Below are positions 13,775 through 24,931 of a stretch of DNA of 64,000 nucleotides, piece by piece. Below the pieces are notes generated by a model. It searched no databases. It was not told the DNA's origin and saw only the letters and a program-made list of their open reading frames with translations. Positions within the stretch are counted from its first letter, which is position 1. The number at the start of each line of letters is the position of its first letter. Source of the DNA: Rotaria sp. Silwood1 (Eukaryota; Rotifera; Eurotatoria; Philodinida; Philodinidae); contig CAJNOP010000025.1 of NCBI GenBank assembly GCA_905250075.1, forward strand, positions 1,798,318-1,862,317. The letters run 5' to 3'. A program made the position numbers and the translations under genes.

Positions 13775-14402
13775 ATGCAACTTTCAGCATTAATTTTCGT
13801 TGTATTTGCTGTTGTGTCAGGTAAATAAAACTTAATTAACTAAAAAGATAATGAAAAATATTTTATATTAGCAAATGCTTTTACAACGGCTCAAACTCGA
13901 TTTCAAGCCGAAACATTACAACGTCATAATGAATTACGAGCTCGTCATTGTGCTCCACCACTTCAACTTGATAATAATCTGAGTACAATAGCACAAAACT
14001 ATGCTGAATATCTTGCTTCAAGAAATCTGTTTCAACATTCAAATAATGGTTATGGAGAAAATCTTTATATGATGAGTAGTTCATCATCATTAGCAAATTT
14101 ACATGGTTAAGATATTTTAATTTTAATTTCAGTCAATTTTTTTTTATTACTTAATTGTATTTTTAGGAAGTGCAGCCACTCAATCATGGTACGACGAAAT
14201 CAGTATGTATAGCTTTAATCGACCAGGTTTTTCTTCGCAAACTGGTCATTTTACCCAAGTTGTATGGAAAGGTAGCACAAAACTTGGTGTTGGTATTGGT
14301 TTTGGTAATGGTGGACGTACAGCTGTTGTTGTTGCTAATTATAATCCACCAGGAAATTATATGGGACAATTTCAACAAAATGTATTGTCAAATCAATGCT
14401 AA
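13775..14402 (+). CDS. Secreted CAP-superfamily protein (GAPR-1/PR-1 type)
   Basis: Three exons join in frame (13775-13820, 13872-14105, 14167-14402) to give 171 aa. The first exon encodes a hydrophobic N terminus, MQLSALIFVVFAVVS, that looks like a signal peptide. The CAP domain fills the rest. Visible are the helix with LQRHNELRARHCAPPLQLD, the conserved His in LFQHSNNGYGENLY, the signature GHFTQVVWKGSTKLGVG and the second signature YNPPGNYMGQF. These match Golgi-associated PR-1-like proteins (GLIPR2/GAPR-1), except that GAPR-1 has no signal peptide. The two conserved His and the acidic residues (GEN) of the CAP cavity are present. The final Cys is the C-terminal residue. CAP proteins bind lipids or act as secreted effectors; the substrate here is unknown. 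The start is the only ATG in the exon before the first GT donor. Confidence 0.88.
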
Positions 14403-15036
14403 TTTGAGACGTTCATTTTTTTGAAAAAAATAAAAATTATATTTCAAGAAAACTTTTCTGTTATTATTATTCCATAATAAATCAAATAGACAGACAAGTA
14501 ATATGAACTACAGAAATACAAATAATTATTTGATATCTTCAAGACTCTGTTGTTTTGTAGAACCCATCAGAAATGGAGAAGACGAGGCAATAAAGGCGAA
14601 CAGTCATAGAGAATGTTTCCAAAACAATGAAAAGCAATATGTTTCAAAATTCGTTAGCAAAGTTTCTTAGTAGTAGAAAAAAGGTGCTGAACAATATTAA
14701 CAACAAGACTTAGATAATTCGTTTCGTCAAAACTTGAATAGTTGAAAAATGTTTATGTTCAGTTTTCTATCTTTGTCTACATAAAAGATTTATATTGAAG
14801 ATGTTTTGTATTTAAAAATACAAGCCATAATTGAAATGTATATTTTAGAATATAATAATAACCAATAAGAAAAATTTGATCGAATACTTTTAATGGAATC
14901 CGAATTAAAATTTCATTGCCAGATTTATGTTTATTACTGTCTTTTTTTTTAACAAAAAGCATTCTGTAAAGTTAACAAAAAAAGAAAAGAATGAAAAAAA
15001 AAAAAAAACAAATTTGAATCTGGCACAACACATAAA
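14403..15036. other. Intergenic, convergent 3' ends
   Basis: This lies between the convergent 3' ends of the CAP gene and the DNAJA3 gene. AATAAA-like signals occur near 14429 and 14476. A minus-strand ORF at 14777-14962 has no domain. Confidence 0.4.
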
Positions 15037-17953
15037 CTAATTGTTGCTTGTTTTTTTCTTAGCTGTTGAATTACGTTTTGTATCGGTTTCTTTTTCTTCA
15101 ATTGTATCAGCTACTTTTTTACTACCAAGTGGTAAATTCGATAATATTTGTCGTATTGATTTTAATAAAGGATATTCATCCTCATTGATCACTCGACTTC
15201 CTAAAAAAAACAAGGAAACACATTTTGATAGAAAAATAATATTTCAAATTATTTTTGTTTTTTTTTGTACCAGATTTTGTTTGTGTTAAACCATTAATTG
15301 TTCCATCAATATCTTTATCTAATTCAGCAAGTGATAATATTAATGCTTTTTGTTCAGCTGTTAATCGTCTATAGAAAAAAAAACACAAATAATAAAAAAA
15401 TATTCTCATAATTAAAACTCAAAATTAAATATACGTAGGAACTTTTATTTTCACATGAACATAATGATCACCAGTTCCTGGACTATGAAGACGTTTTATG
15501 CCTTTACCAATAAGACGAAAACGTTGATGGGATTGTGTACCAGGTGGAATCTAAAAATTGAATCATCTATTTGATGACAAAGAAAATTCGTTCTTTCTCA
15601 CTTGTAAAACATGATCTTCATAAATTCCCGGTACTTTAGTTGCACCGCCAAGGATAGCTTGAAAAATTGATAAATTAACTTCACTATGAACATCTTCTTT
15701 ATCTCTTCGAAATCTTTCACTTGATTTAACACGAAATGTAACAAAAACTTCAGATGAACCTAAATTAACTCTCATTGTTTGTCCATCTTCCACACCTAAC
15801 AAACAACAAAAAGATATTTCTTTACAAATTTTAATTAAATAAAAAAAAACTGTTTACCAGCTGGTATTGGTATAGTTGTAGTTTTCTTTTGAGTTGTTTT
15901 TCCTTTTCCTTGACATTCAAAACATGGTTTTGGAATTGTTTCACGTCGACCATGACATGCTCGACATGTTGCACGCATAAAAAATGGACCTGTTTCAATT
16001 GTTTCCATACCAGTTCCATTACATGTACGACATTTTTGTGGTTGTGTACCAGCTGCACAACGGGAACCTTTACACGTTGGACATGTATCAACAATTCGAA
16101 CATTTACATCTTTATTACAACCACGTACAGCTTCTTGAAATGTTAAATCTAATGATAACTGAAAAAAGAAAAAAAAATATTTGAGAAAATCAATCTTATG
16201 ATTATCGAGAATACGAAACACTGAATAAAAAAATGTGGCAGGATGAAGAAAGGTTACGATGGTGTCAGATTAATTAGCATGTTGCATATACTCATTAACA
16301 CAGAGCTCAGCTGTTGTTGAAAGAAATTTTTCATCATCAGGTCAAGTTGTCAACTAAAGAAGATCTAATTTAGACTCATCATCTGTGAATAATATTTTAT
16401 TTCTTCGTTCAACGAAGAATAGCAAAGTAAAATATTGATTGATCTCGAGCTATATTGTTTTTGTGATATAATTAAAAGATACGAACATCTTATGAAGACG
16501 TAGCGACGCAGCGAAAAAAAAAGACCGGAACGGGAAACAAAATACTTGCATGTTTCGACTTCTGGCATCGGTTTTTTACTACTATCAAATTCTCGTGTGA
16601 GAAAAAGCAGGAAAAGGTTCTTTTGATGTGTCGAAAGTATTTATTTGATTATGGTCTGTTGGGATTCAGAATCAAAGAGTTCCACGCTAGATTTTATTTA
16701 TGTTATGCAAATTTCTAATTTCTACAAAATGGTACTTTCAGAGTTCACACCTCTCTTTTACATAATGGTCTTTTAATAAAACAAACATTTTTAGTCCAAT
16801 TCGATTTCAGAAAAATCTTTTTCCTATGAAAAATTCATTTGAAATCTCTTATGACTGTTTTCTATTAAAATTTTGCCCCGTGGCGTCTCGAAAGTCAGTT
16901 TTTTTCTCGAAGAACATTTTCTATGAATCTAAATGTCGTATAACATATATAAAAAAATCAGCTCTGAACTCTTTGATTCTGAATCTCGATAAGATAGTTC
17001 AAATAGATATGTTAGGCCCATAGAAATAGCTCATTTTCTCTGCTAGAATTTATAAAAACTTTCCATGATTCGTTGAAACGAAAACAAGGATAACTTTTAC
17101 AAAATAGTTTTTTTTATATAAGGATACAATGTAGTATAAAGCTGATATTTCTCTTAATTAAATCAAAATGATTACTTGTGTAATGCCTTGTCTATGGAAT
17201 GAATTCTCATCGGTATCATTCATCCATTCATGACTACTAAATCCACCTCGACTAAATGCATCACCAAAAATTTTTCGAAATAATTCTTCGGGATCAACTT
17301 GAGATTGATAATATTCATAACCACGAAAACCACCTTGACGTGAATCACCTGAAGGACCACGAGCACCGGGATATGCACCTTGACCTGCACTAAATGGATC
17401 ACCACCCATACCATATGTATCATAATTTTTTCGTTTTGTTTCATCACTTAATACTTCATAAGCTTCTGATACTTCTTGAAATTTTTTTGTTGTTGCCGAA
17501 TCTTTCTTGTCTGTTGTATCGGGATGATATTGTTTTGCTAGCTAAATAATAACAAATGAATAAATTATTTAATTAAGAAATAAGAAATAAAACAAACTGT
17601 ATAATAAGCTTTTTTGATTTCTTTTGCAGTGGCTGTTTTTGGTATACCTAAGACTTCATAGTAATCTTTTTTATCTAGTTTATTTGATGTATGAAATGAA
17701 CGTGAATGTGTAGTAGAAAAAGCTAGAAAAATAAAACAAAAGACAAAAAATTATTAAAATAATTTTTACAATTTGATGTACCGGTTAGAATTTTTGATTG
17801 TAACGTGTTAGAAAAATTTGTTCGAATCGAATTTTCAAGGCCATTATGGAACAATAGCCATGGTTTTGATGATAGACTTGATAGTGAAGATATGGTTATA
17901 TATTTGCATAATAATGGAGATAAACGTACGACACAGTTCGAACAGACTAACAT
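15037..17953 (-). CDS. DNAJA3: Mitochondrial DnaJ co-chaperone DNAJA3/Tid1
   Basis: Eight exons join in frame: 17953-17782, 17722-17598, 17541-17176, 16158-15858, 15795-15602, 15550-15435, 15368-15271 and 15200-15037. The product is 511 aa (human Tid1 is 480). The N terminus is Arg/Ser-rich without acids, as in a mitochondrial presequence. The J domain starts at [10 protein letters not shown] (about residue 77) and has the HPD triad at 105-107, which stimulates mtHsp70. A Gly/Phe region follows (about 140-215). The zinc-finger domain (about 247-310) has four CxxC pairs ([30 protein letters not shown]); repeats 1 and 3 deviate from the CxxCxGxG form. The C-terminal domain has [18 protein letters not shown] and [16 protein letters not shown] chose the ATG at 17953 because the codons upstream of it in the same frame offer only TTG. 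Confidence 0.94.
16661..16987. repeat. Inverted repeat inside the 1-kb intron of DNAJA3
   Basis: The left arm (16661-16712) contains GGATTCAGAATCAAAGAGTT, and the right arm (16938-16987) contains its reverse complement AACTCTTTGATTCTGAATC. The flanking bases also match loosely. The host intron (16159-17175) is 1,017 bp, while the six other introns of this gene are about 50-75 bp. Insertion of a small palindromic element is the simplest reading. Family unknown. Confidence 0.6.
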
Positions 17954-19210
17954 TGATGACAAGATCAAGACATAAACAGCAAACTAAAATAGTGATCAGC
18001 AGTAATCGTTTTGCTACCTGGGTCCAATGGTAGTTTCATCATTAGTCATAGGCTATAACCAATGATTGAAGAATATCTATGAAGAATATCAACTCATGAC
18101 ATCTATCAATCCGAGAAGGTTTTTTTTTCAATTTTTCAGACTTTCATATGCTATGTCATAATATCCATATATCGAGTATTGAAATTCGAAACATAACTAT
18201 TAGGATATTCATCTGATATATTTCTGGTTATCAAATGCCGTTAATTTAATGATTTCAAGTGAATTCAATGCAATGAGATGAGTCTCCAAATAGATCACCA
18301 TATTTTTCAAGAATGTAGGAATTTGAATGAAGAGTGTGTGTTTAGGGTCTTATCTTACATCCCTTCCAGAAACGTCAATCGTATATATAGTAGGTGCTCA
18401 TAATCCGATGAATCATCGAATTAATATCAAACATACTTATTGGAGGACACCACGTGTTTAAACTTTTTTTTTCTAAGTCAATATGCAAAATTTTTGAGAC
18501 AGAGTAATGCAAATAAACTAGCCAGATGTTCGTTTGCTTGGTTTTAATGCAAGTTTTTAAGATCTTATTGAATAATACGAAGTACATTAAAAGATATCGC
18601 TAGAATCTCAGATTTTATGACGTTTTTGTAATCATATGCCAATTTAAAAAACAAGCCACAAATACAATTCAATCGAGAAAATTTTTCTCTATCTATTGAT
18701 ATTAGTGCTATATCTAGTCCATTCTGGAAATCAACTGACCAATGATTCAACACTTGCTATTGTTTCTCTTATTTTACTACAGTTTGTCGGATAAGAGTCC
18801 GTACCAATACACGTAGCTGCTTGATGTCGCCTTTTCTTCTTCTTCTGCTTCATTTGTTTTCTATTTCGTTAATACATTGATGCATCTTCTTTTTTTAACT
18901 CAAGGACATATTTCATATTCGTTTTCTCTTTTCTGTTAACTTAAGAACTCTTTTTCAATATTCTTCTTTTAAGAAAGAAGAAAATATGATTGTTTTTCCT
19001 TTCTCTCTTTCACTATAATTTCTTTTCTTCTCAACAAATTATACATTCGTTTTCGTCACTTCATTCAAAAAGTACATCCTTATCTAACTAATTGAGTATC
19101 TGCTTTGCTATATATCATGACGTGTAGGTTCTCGTTACACAGTGATTGATTTATGAGACATGTTTGTTGATTCTTTAGCAATGTTCAATGTCTCTTTAAA
19201 CAATACAATT
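17954..19210. other. Intergenic upstream of DNAJA3
   Basis: No supported gene. The promoter of DNAJA3 must lie at the left end. A pyrimidine-rich tract (TCTTCTTCTTCTGCTTC and similar) runs from about 18830 to 19060. Confidence 0.4.
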
Positions 19211-19219
19211 AATATTTCG

Positions 19220-20208
19220 GTTGGCAGTAGAAATGTCGAAAGGAAAAATGTCGAAAAAGCGAAGGGAAAAAATGTCGAAAGAAAAAACACCGAAAGGGAA
19301 AAATGTCGAAAAAGCGAAGGGAAAAAATGTTGAAAGAAAAAACACCGAAAGGGAAAAATGTCGAAAAAAATATACAATAAGAAAATGGCTTATTATTCTT
19401 GTTAGAAAATCTTGAAATAGAAGAGACGTTCTTTATTTTTTATGCGAACACTAACATATGTTAATAGAAAAAAATGTATGAATGAAGAAATAAATTTAAA
19501 AAATTAATTTTTTCGTTTTGCAACGATGAATGATAAGCCATCTAAGTATTCCATAGCATTTATAACACCATCATAATATCGTTCACCAAGATTATCGACA
19601 CGACGTTGAATTGCAATTGTTTTAAGTAATTTATCATTCAAATCTGTATGAATTTTAGAAGAGCCACCATTGTATGTACACTTCCAATATTTAGTTGTAG
19701 TTGTTGTTTTGTTTAGTTTGAAAGTATATTCATTTGCTACTAATAAAGTTTTTCCTTTTTGTGATTTAATAAATGAAATGCTCAATTTTGGTTGAGTTCC
19801 GTCATTTGAAAATACCGTATTTGTTGGCATACTATTATCACTTTAGTTATTTATTTACTTCGTATATAGTTGTTTATTTAATCTTTATCACTTATTAGTC
19901 ATCTTTACTACTAGTGGTGAAAAAATCTCGACTAGTACAATTATAAGAAAAGAAAACATGCATTGTTCGAATTTAGAGTTGTCATTTATGGAAGACATCG
20001 TTGTTTCTTGTATTTTTTATTTTTACATCTTTTTGTGTTAGAATTCATTTTTCGACATTTTCCCCCTTCGTCATTTTTTCTTTCGACATTTTTCCCTTTC
20101 GATATTTTTCCCTTCGACGTTTTTCCCTTTCGACATTTTTCTTTCGACATTTTTACCCTATTTTTTTTTCTTTCGACATTTTTCCTTTCGACATTTCTAC
20201 TGCACACC
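19220..20208. mobile_element. Mutator-like (MULE) element with repeat-built TIRs and 9-bp target duplication
   Basis: The two ends are inverted copies. Reading inward, the left end has GCAGTAGAAATGTCGAAAGG from 19224, and the right end has the same sequence on the minus strand, ending at 20202. Each end is a run of short units based on ATGTCGAAAGGGAAAA (19229-19373 and about 20050-20196). The word AATATTTCG sits directly outside both ends (19211-19219 and 20209-20217), which reads as a 9-bp target site duplication, the usual size for MULEs. Inside is one short ORF with a FLYWCH segment and no transposase catalytic core. The element is therefore most likely a non-autonomous, internally deleted derivative. 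The near-identity of the two ends and the intact duplication suggest it is fairly young. Confidence 0.8.
19504..19830 (-). CDS. Small FLYWCH-like protein inside the MULE element
   Basis: A single exon of 108 aa starts at an ATG. Residues about 15-60 resemble a FLYWCH zinc-finger: SQKGKTLLVANEYTFKLN, then KYWKCTYNG and KIHTDLND. The expected second Cys (C-x2-4-C) is Gly here, and the closing His pair is absent, so zinc binding is doubtful. The C-terminal half (residues 70-108) is helical and has no match I know. Because FLYWCH domains often sit at the N terminus of MULE transposases, I infer that the ORF joins the start of a transposase to its tail after loss of the middle. It could still be expressed as a DNA-binding remnant. 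Confidence 0.55.
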   Translation of the reverse strand: MPTNTVFSNDGTQPKLSISFIKSQKGKTLLVANEYTFKLNKTTTTTKYWKCTYNGGSSKIHTDLNDKLLKTIAIQRRVDNLGERYYDGVINAMEYLDGLSFIVAKRKN

Positions 20209-20217
20209 AATATTTCG

Positions 20218-20949
20218 AGTGATTAATAGGCGTTGTAGCCATTTTAGCATTCACAACAGTTTCAACTATGTATCTGTTTGTGAACTTTTTGATCTAAAAA
20301 TAGTAGACGATACTCATTAGATTGATCATTTTATATGGTAAACATCCAGTTTATTGTGCCGCTCCTTGTAAGACACTCAATCATAGACGTTTTGTGAACA
20401 TGATAAACTGACTAAAGAGTCGAAATAGCAGGATGACAATTTGATAAAAAGAAGAAAGTAAAAACAAAATATACGAGTAGAATAGGTCGATAAGCCATTC
20501 ATCTTCGGTTACCGTGTTGAAGAGCACTTTTTCTCTCAGTGAAAAGTGCATATAATTATACTGTGAAGAGAATACTTCATATATAAGGCTTCATATACAA
20601 AGTACAAAGGAGAATAGGTAGTCTAATTACTTATATGGGAGTGAAAAACAAGACTAAGTTATTAGAGTAGCACCTGGTGAAAAAAAAGCGGCATATTTGA
20701 TGCTGACTACCATCTAAATAGTATGACATTCGAAGAAAGAGAATAAGCACATCAGTATATAAATACACGTATTCAGTTGATTTAGACAGACAAGCCATCA
20801 TCTCATTCTATAAGGGTTTCATCTTAACGAACGATCGTTCTTTTTTTTTCAACCTAATACAAGCACAATCAAAAGATTTTTCTTTCATTTTCGCGATTGG
20901 ACTAGTTTTTTTATATTTCATTTCTTTACACTGCTGATATATTTTGTAG
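20218..20949. promoter_or_regulatory. Upstream region of the GH71 gene with a TATA box
   Basis: TATATAAATA at 20756-20765 is a good TATA-box candidate. Transcription would start near 20785-20795. The bases just before the start codon (TATATTTTGTAG then ATG) form a splice-acceptor-like context. They suggest either a 5' UTR intron or a spliced-leader addition site. Confidence 0.45.
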
Positions 20950-22647
20950 ATGACTATTACTAGAATACAATTCTTTGTGTTCGTCGTATTAAACTGTGTC
21001 GGCATAATTTCGGCTAGATACAATGATCCTAACTGCGGATGGGCTGACCAAACGTATCGTGCTGTTGGTGATTGGGCTATTGATGCTGGATCTAACTCAA
21101 ACTGGAATGTCGCTGAACCTAAAGGTTTGATGCATGATACCAACGTTCAATCGTGCGAATATGCTGTTGATATTCATGGACTTCAACCTAATAAGGTCTA
21201 CTATTGGAAGGTAACTGTTGGAGATTCTTGGGATGTTAGTTGGGGATGTGCAGGAAGAGGTGGACCGAACTGTATGTTCTCAACGCCTACGGGTTCCATT
21301 CGTCTGAAGATTGTAGGCTCATTTGCCTATCCTCTAACAGCTGAAGTCATTGGCACATCAACCACGCCTACTACTACGTCTCCTAGTCAACCATCGGGTT
21401 CTAAATCCAACAAAAAAGTATTTGCTCATTATATGGTTGGATTTGCCTATCCATCAGATCAGAACTTTTTCGATGGTCAAATCAAGAGAGCAAAAGCAGC
21501 CGGTATCGATGGATTTGCACTTAATGTTGGCATCGATGACTGGCAACCAGATCGTGTAGCTAAGGCTCTTGCTGCTGCTCAGAATAATGGGGATTTTACT
21601 ATGTTTATCTCTTTCGATATGTCTTCACTTACATTTAATAATGGCGTCCTTAGTCGTTTCCATTTTGCTGCTAGTCATCCTAATTATTTCAAAGTGAACG
21701 GTAGACCTTTTTATTCTACTTTTGCTGGCGAAAACCAAGACAATTTCTGGACAAATTGGAAAGTTGCTAGTGGATTCAATCCTTACTTTTGTCCTAGTTG
21801 GCCTAATTATCCAACTACCAATCTATTACAATCACATCCTGTTGCTGATTGCATATTTACTTGGAATGCTTGGCCTGCTGGCAATTCTGGACCTGGCACT
21901 CGCTTCGACACTGCCGGTGATAGAAATCTTCTTGCTAGTGCTAAAGCTACCGGCAAAACTTATATGGCCCCACTTGCTCCATGGTTCTACACATATGTAT
22001 GGGGAACAGGATGGTATAAGAACTGGATCTATGGTTCCGAAAGACTTTTACCAGAAAGATGGCAACAGATCGTTTCTTTACAACCAGATTTTGTTCAAAT
22101 TATTACATGGAATGACTACTCGGAATCCTCTTATGTATGTTCTATTAGTAGTGATCTACCTACTGGTATGGCAGGCATCAATAGCATGATTAATAGTCCA
22201 AAACCTATGCATCATAATGCCTGGTTAGAACTCTCAAAACATTATATTCAATGGTACAAGAACAATGTCAGACCCACTGTTACGAATGATCAATTCTATT
22301 GGTGGTATCGTATTCATCCTAAGAATAATGTTAATGGTGATGTTCCTCAATATCGTAATGATGCTCAAGATTGCGTAGCTGTCCACTCTATTGTCAAAAG
22401 CGTCAATCCCAACGGAGGACAATATACGGTGGTAGTTGACTTGAATGGATCTAAGACTAGCTACAAAATTACTCAACTTGAACAGACTGAATGCATACCC
22501 TTTCCTGCTAATCCTGGTTATGTAACCATATCTTTGGTCGGTCCCGACAATAACGTATGGTGGGCTGAAGGCAACAATGTTCCTCAACAAAACAGTGGCA
22601 ATAATTTCAACGCTTTTGCAAATAGTCATAGTTTTCCAAGTCCATAA
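20950..22647 (+). CDS. Secreted GH71 alpha-1,3-glucanase (mutanase), likely horizontally acquired
   Basis: This is a single uninterrupted frame of 565 aa. It begins with a signal peptide (MTITRIQFFVFVVLNCVGIISA). Residues about 23-130 form an accessory domain with conserved Trp and Gly (DSWDVSWGCAGRGGPNC). A Thr/Ser/Pro linker (about 136-153) follows. The GH71 catalytic domain starts at KVFAHYMVGFAYP and contains GIDGFALNVG, APLAPWFYT and IITWNDYSESSY. Asp389 and Glu392 in that last motif are the likely catalytic carboxylates. A C-terminal beta-rich domain (about 460-565) ends the protein. GH71 enzymes are typical of fungi and hydrolyse alpha-1,3-glucan of fungal walls. The gene has no introns and is visibly richer in G and C than its neighbours, which have many introns. 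Both fit horizontal transfer, a known feature of bdelloids. Function is firm; transfer is inference. Confidence 0.9.
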   Translation: MTITRIQFFVFVVLNCVGIISARYNDPNCGWADQTYRAVGDWAIDAGSNSNWNVAEPKGLMHDTNVQSCEYAVDIHGLQPNKVYYWKVTVGDSWDVSWGCAGRGGPNCMFSTPTGSIRLKIVGSFAYPLTAEVIGTSTTPTTTSPSQPSGSKSNKKVFAHYMVGFAYPSDQNFFDGQIKRAKAAGIDGFALNVGIDDWQPDRVAKALAAAQNNGDFTMFISFDMSSLTFNNGVLSRFHFAASHPNYFKVNGRPFYSTFAGENQDNFWTNWKVASGFNPYFCPSWPNYPTTNLLQSHPVADCIFTWNAWPAGNSGPGTRFDTAGDRNLLASAKATGKTYMAPLAPWFYTYVWGTGWYKNWIYGSERLLPERWQQIVSLQPDFVQIITWNDYSESSYVCSISSDLPTGMAGINSMINSPKPMHHNAWLELSKHYIQWYKNNVRPTVTNDQFYWWYRIHPKNNVNGDVPQYRNDAQDCVAVHSIVKSVNPNGGQYTVVVDLNGSKTSYKITQLEQTECIPFPANPGYVTISLVGPDNNVWWAEGNNVPQQNSGNNFNAFANSHSFPSP

Positions 22648-24375
22648 TATATGTCCACAATATTTCACACCGATATGAACTCCCTAAATCAAGCTTCTTT
22701 TTCCAATGCATAATCCTACTTTTGTATTTACAAAAACAAAACTATAAAACTTTGATTGTTTTATCGAGTGCACTTTTTGAACTTTATGAGAAGCAATCAT
22801 AATACAACAAGAATAAATGTTCTATTATTCATAAAATTAAGAATATGATAGTCCTTATCAACTAAATATGAAGCATACATATCTTCTATATTCATGATCA
22901 CCATTCTCTTTTGTTTTTTAAATTCTCGATTGTATACGTTTTCCAATAATAAAGCAATAAGTGTCTGTTGCTTTAGAAATGCTGATTCGGCCATTAGCCA
23001 TAGAATGACAGCGTCGCACATCGCAAAAGAAATCGTAATGTATTTCTACTATTGCGCGCTTTCTGACATCCACTAGAGAAGGCATTTCGTCTCAATAAAA
23101 TACCCTGACATCAATGGATACGTCTGTAGAAAAAAAAACATTATTTTTAGCAACATTACAACAGTATTTCTAATGAAGCTTCGGAACAAAATGTCTTATT
23201 AGACTACTTTTTTGACCTAACCTACTTTGGAATGCTTGCAGACTAAAGCAGGTTGATTGATGGTTCTAATTCTTTTGAATACGTTCAGTTTTATTACTCT
23301 GCTTAAATAGTCCTAGTCGTTCATTTAGTTTATTTCGTATAAGATAAGACAATAATAAGTTTCTTAGACGAAATAGCGAATTAAAACAAAGATACAAACA
23401 TCATAAGTATTGTTCATCAAAGCCCTGACTTATATCAATAAAGTGTATGTGACTACGTTTTTCTGTAAGTACAATGTATCAAAATGTATAATGACGAAGT
23501 TTCATAAAGGATGTACTAAATAAAAAAGGGGAAGATTCATACAGATCAACGATTCTAATGCTCGAATCCGTAGATTCCTAGCCATTTAACTCAATGATTA
23601 TCTTCATCAAAAGCAACTATACTTGATTCTGTTCTGAATAAAATGCAAATTAATTCATTCTATCTTTTATTGACATAATAAAATTTACTGGAATCCATCA
23701 AGCTAATATGGATGTAGAGTTGAAGTTTGACGTTCACATGCAACAAAGATTGTAAAGATTAGAAGAGTTATAATTCGTTGAAGATATGATGTTTTAGGTA
23801 CACGTTCTTGTATTGTCAATCTCCTGCTTATACAAAAGTTCTATTTTTTACAGCGTGATGCTTTCGTTATTTTCTTGAGAGTGCAATTAACTGTTTTAAA
23901 TAATTCTATAGTAAATATTTCGTTACAAATTTATATGTTCTAACATTCATTATAGTGTGTTGTGTCTTAGTAAAACATAATAAGATATTCTTATAATATT
24001 TTGTCGGTTTATCTCAGAAATACATTCAACTAAGAGAAATAGATGTAGTGCTGAAATCTCATAACGATATATGTCAGAAAGTATTGATGAAAAATTCAAG
24101 TTAATATGATTCAAATGGTTACATCGTCTCATTTCTGCGAATAGACTCCATCCAATATCCTAGCCCATATTTCTCATATATTTCGAATACAGCTTAATTA
24201 AGTTTATTTTCCGATTCTGTACAAAATCTCGTGCAATGGAATATAAAAAGATAATACTTTTTAAAGCCTTGATAGAACAAACATATTTATATACAGTAGT
24301 TGTTTTTCATTTATATAAATACATCAGTTATCGGTTTTTAAATAATGAACTATTTTTATTTTAGCTTTTTTTAAG
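22648..24375. other. Intergenic, no gene recognised
   Basis: Short ORFs only (22797-23021 minus, 22894-23076 plus, 23950-24132 minus), none with a domain or splice pattern I can support. The stretch separates the GH71 gene from the CAD fragment. Confidence 0.4.
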
Positions 24376-24931
24376 ATGCAGCGTGGAACTTTAATACTTG
24401 AAGATGATTCTAAATTCAATGGTTTTGTATTTGGAGCGTCAACTAATGCTACCGGTGAAGTCGGTAAGATTCCATTAATTGATCTCTTCTTTTGTTATGT
24501 ATTTTTATTTTTATTTAGTCTTTCAAACTGGTATGGTCGGTTATACTGAATCATTGACTAATTCATCTTATTGTGGAAAAATTCTAGTCCTTACTTTTCC
24601 AGTTATTGGCAATTATGGTTTGTTTCTTTATATCTTAACCTTTGAATATTTATTTTATATTTAAAATTCTTTAGGTGTACCTGATGGCAAAGCTGTTGAT
24701 GATTTTGGTATACTTCGATGGGTTGAATCAAATAAAATTTATGCATCAGGATTAATTGTTAGTGCTTATACACAACAGTATAGTCATTGGAATGCTATTG
24801 AATCTCTTTCATCATGGCTAAAAAAAAACATAATGTTTCTGGTCTTTATGGTTAATCATCTTTGTTTTATTATTTATAATTACATGATAGTAATTCTTTT
24901 GATTCTAGGAATTGATATACGTATGTTGTGA
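24376..24931 (+). pseudogene. CAD: Truncated CAD (carbamoyl-phosphate synthetase small-subunit domain) fragment
   Basis: Four pieces match the N terminus of CAD in order: MQRGTLILEDDSKFNGFVFG (from 24376), then [33 protein letters not shown], and VPDGKAVDDFGILRWVESNK with SHWNAIESLSSWL. These are the glutaminase-subunit signatures GEV(V)FQTGM and P.IGNYG. After SSWL a run of nine A (from 24820) puts the next residues (HNVSGLYG) in another frame. The following exon, GIDIRML, ends in TGA at 24931. The glutaminase active site and all of CPSase, ATCase and DHOase are missing. Introns are retained, so this is a decayed DNA copy and not a retrocopy. A homopolymer sequencing error could explain the shift but not the truncation. 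Confidence 0.82.

Noticed and set aside
22234..22668. 144-codon minus-strand ORF
   Set aside because: It is antisense to the 3' end of the GH71 gene and has no domain.
24820..24835. CAD frameshift as a mere sequencing error
   Set aside because: An error in the A run is possible, but the next exon still ends in a stop and the rest of CAD is missing, so it remains a pseudogene.
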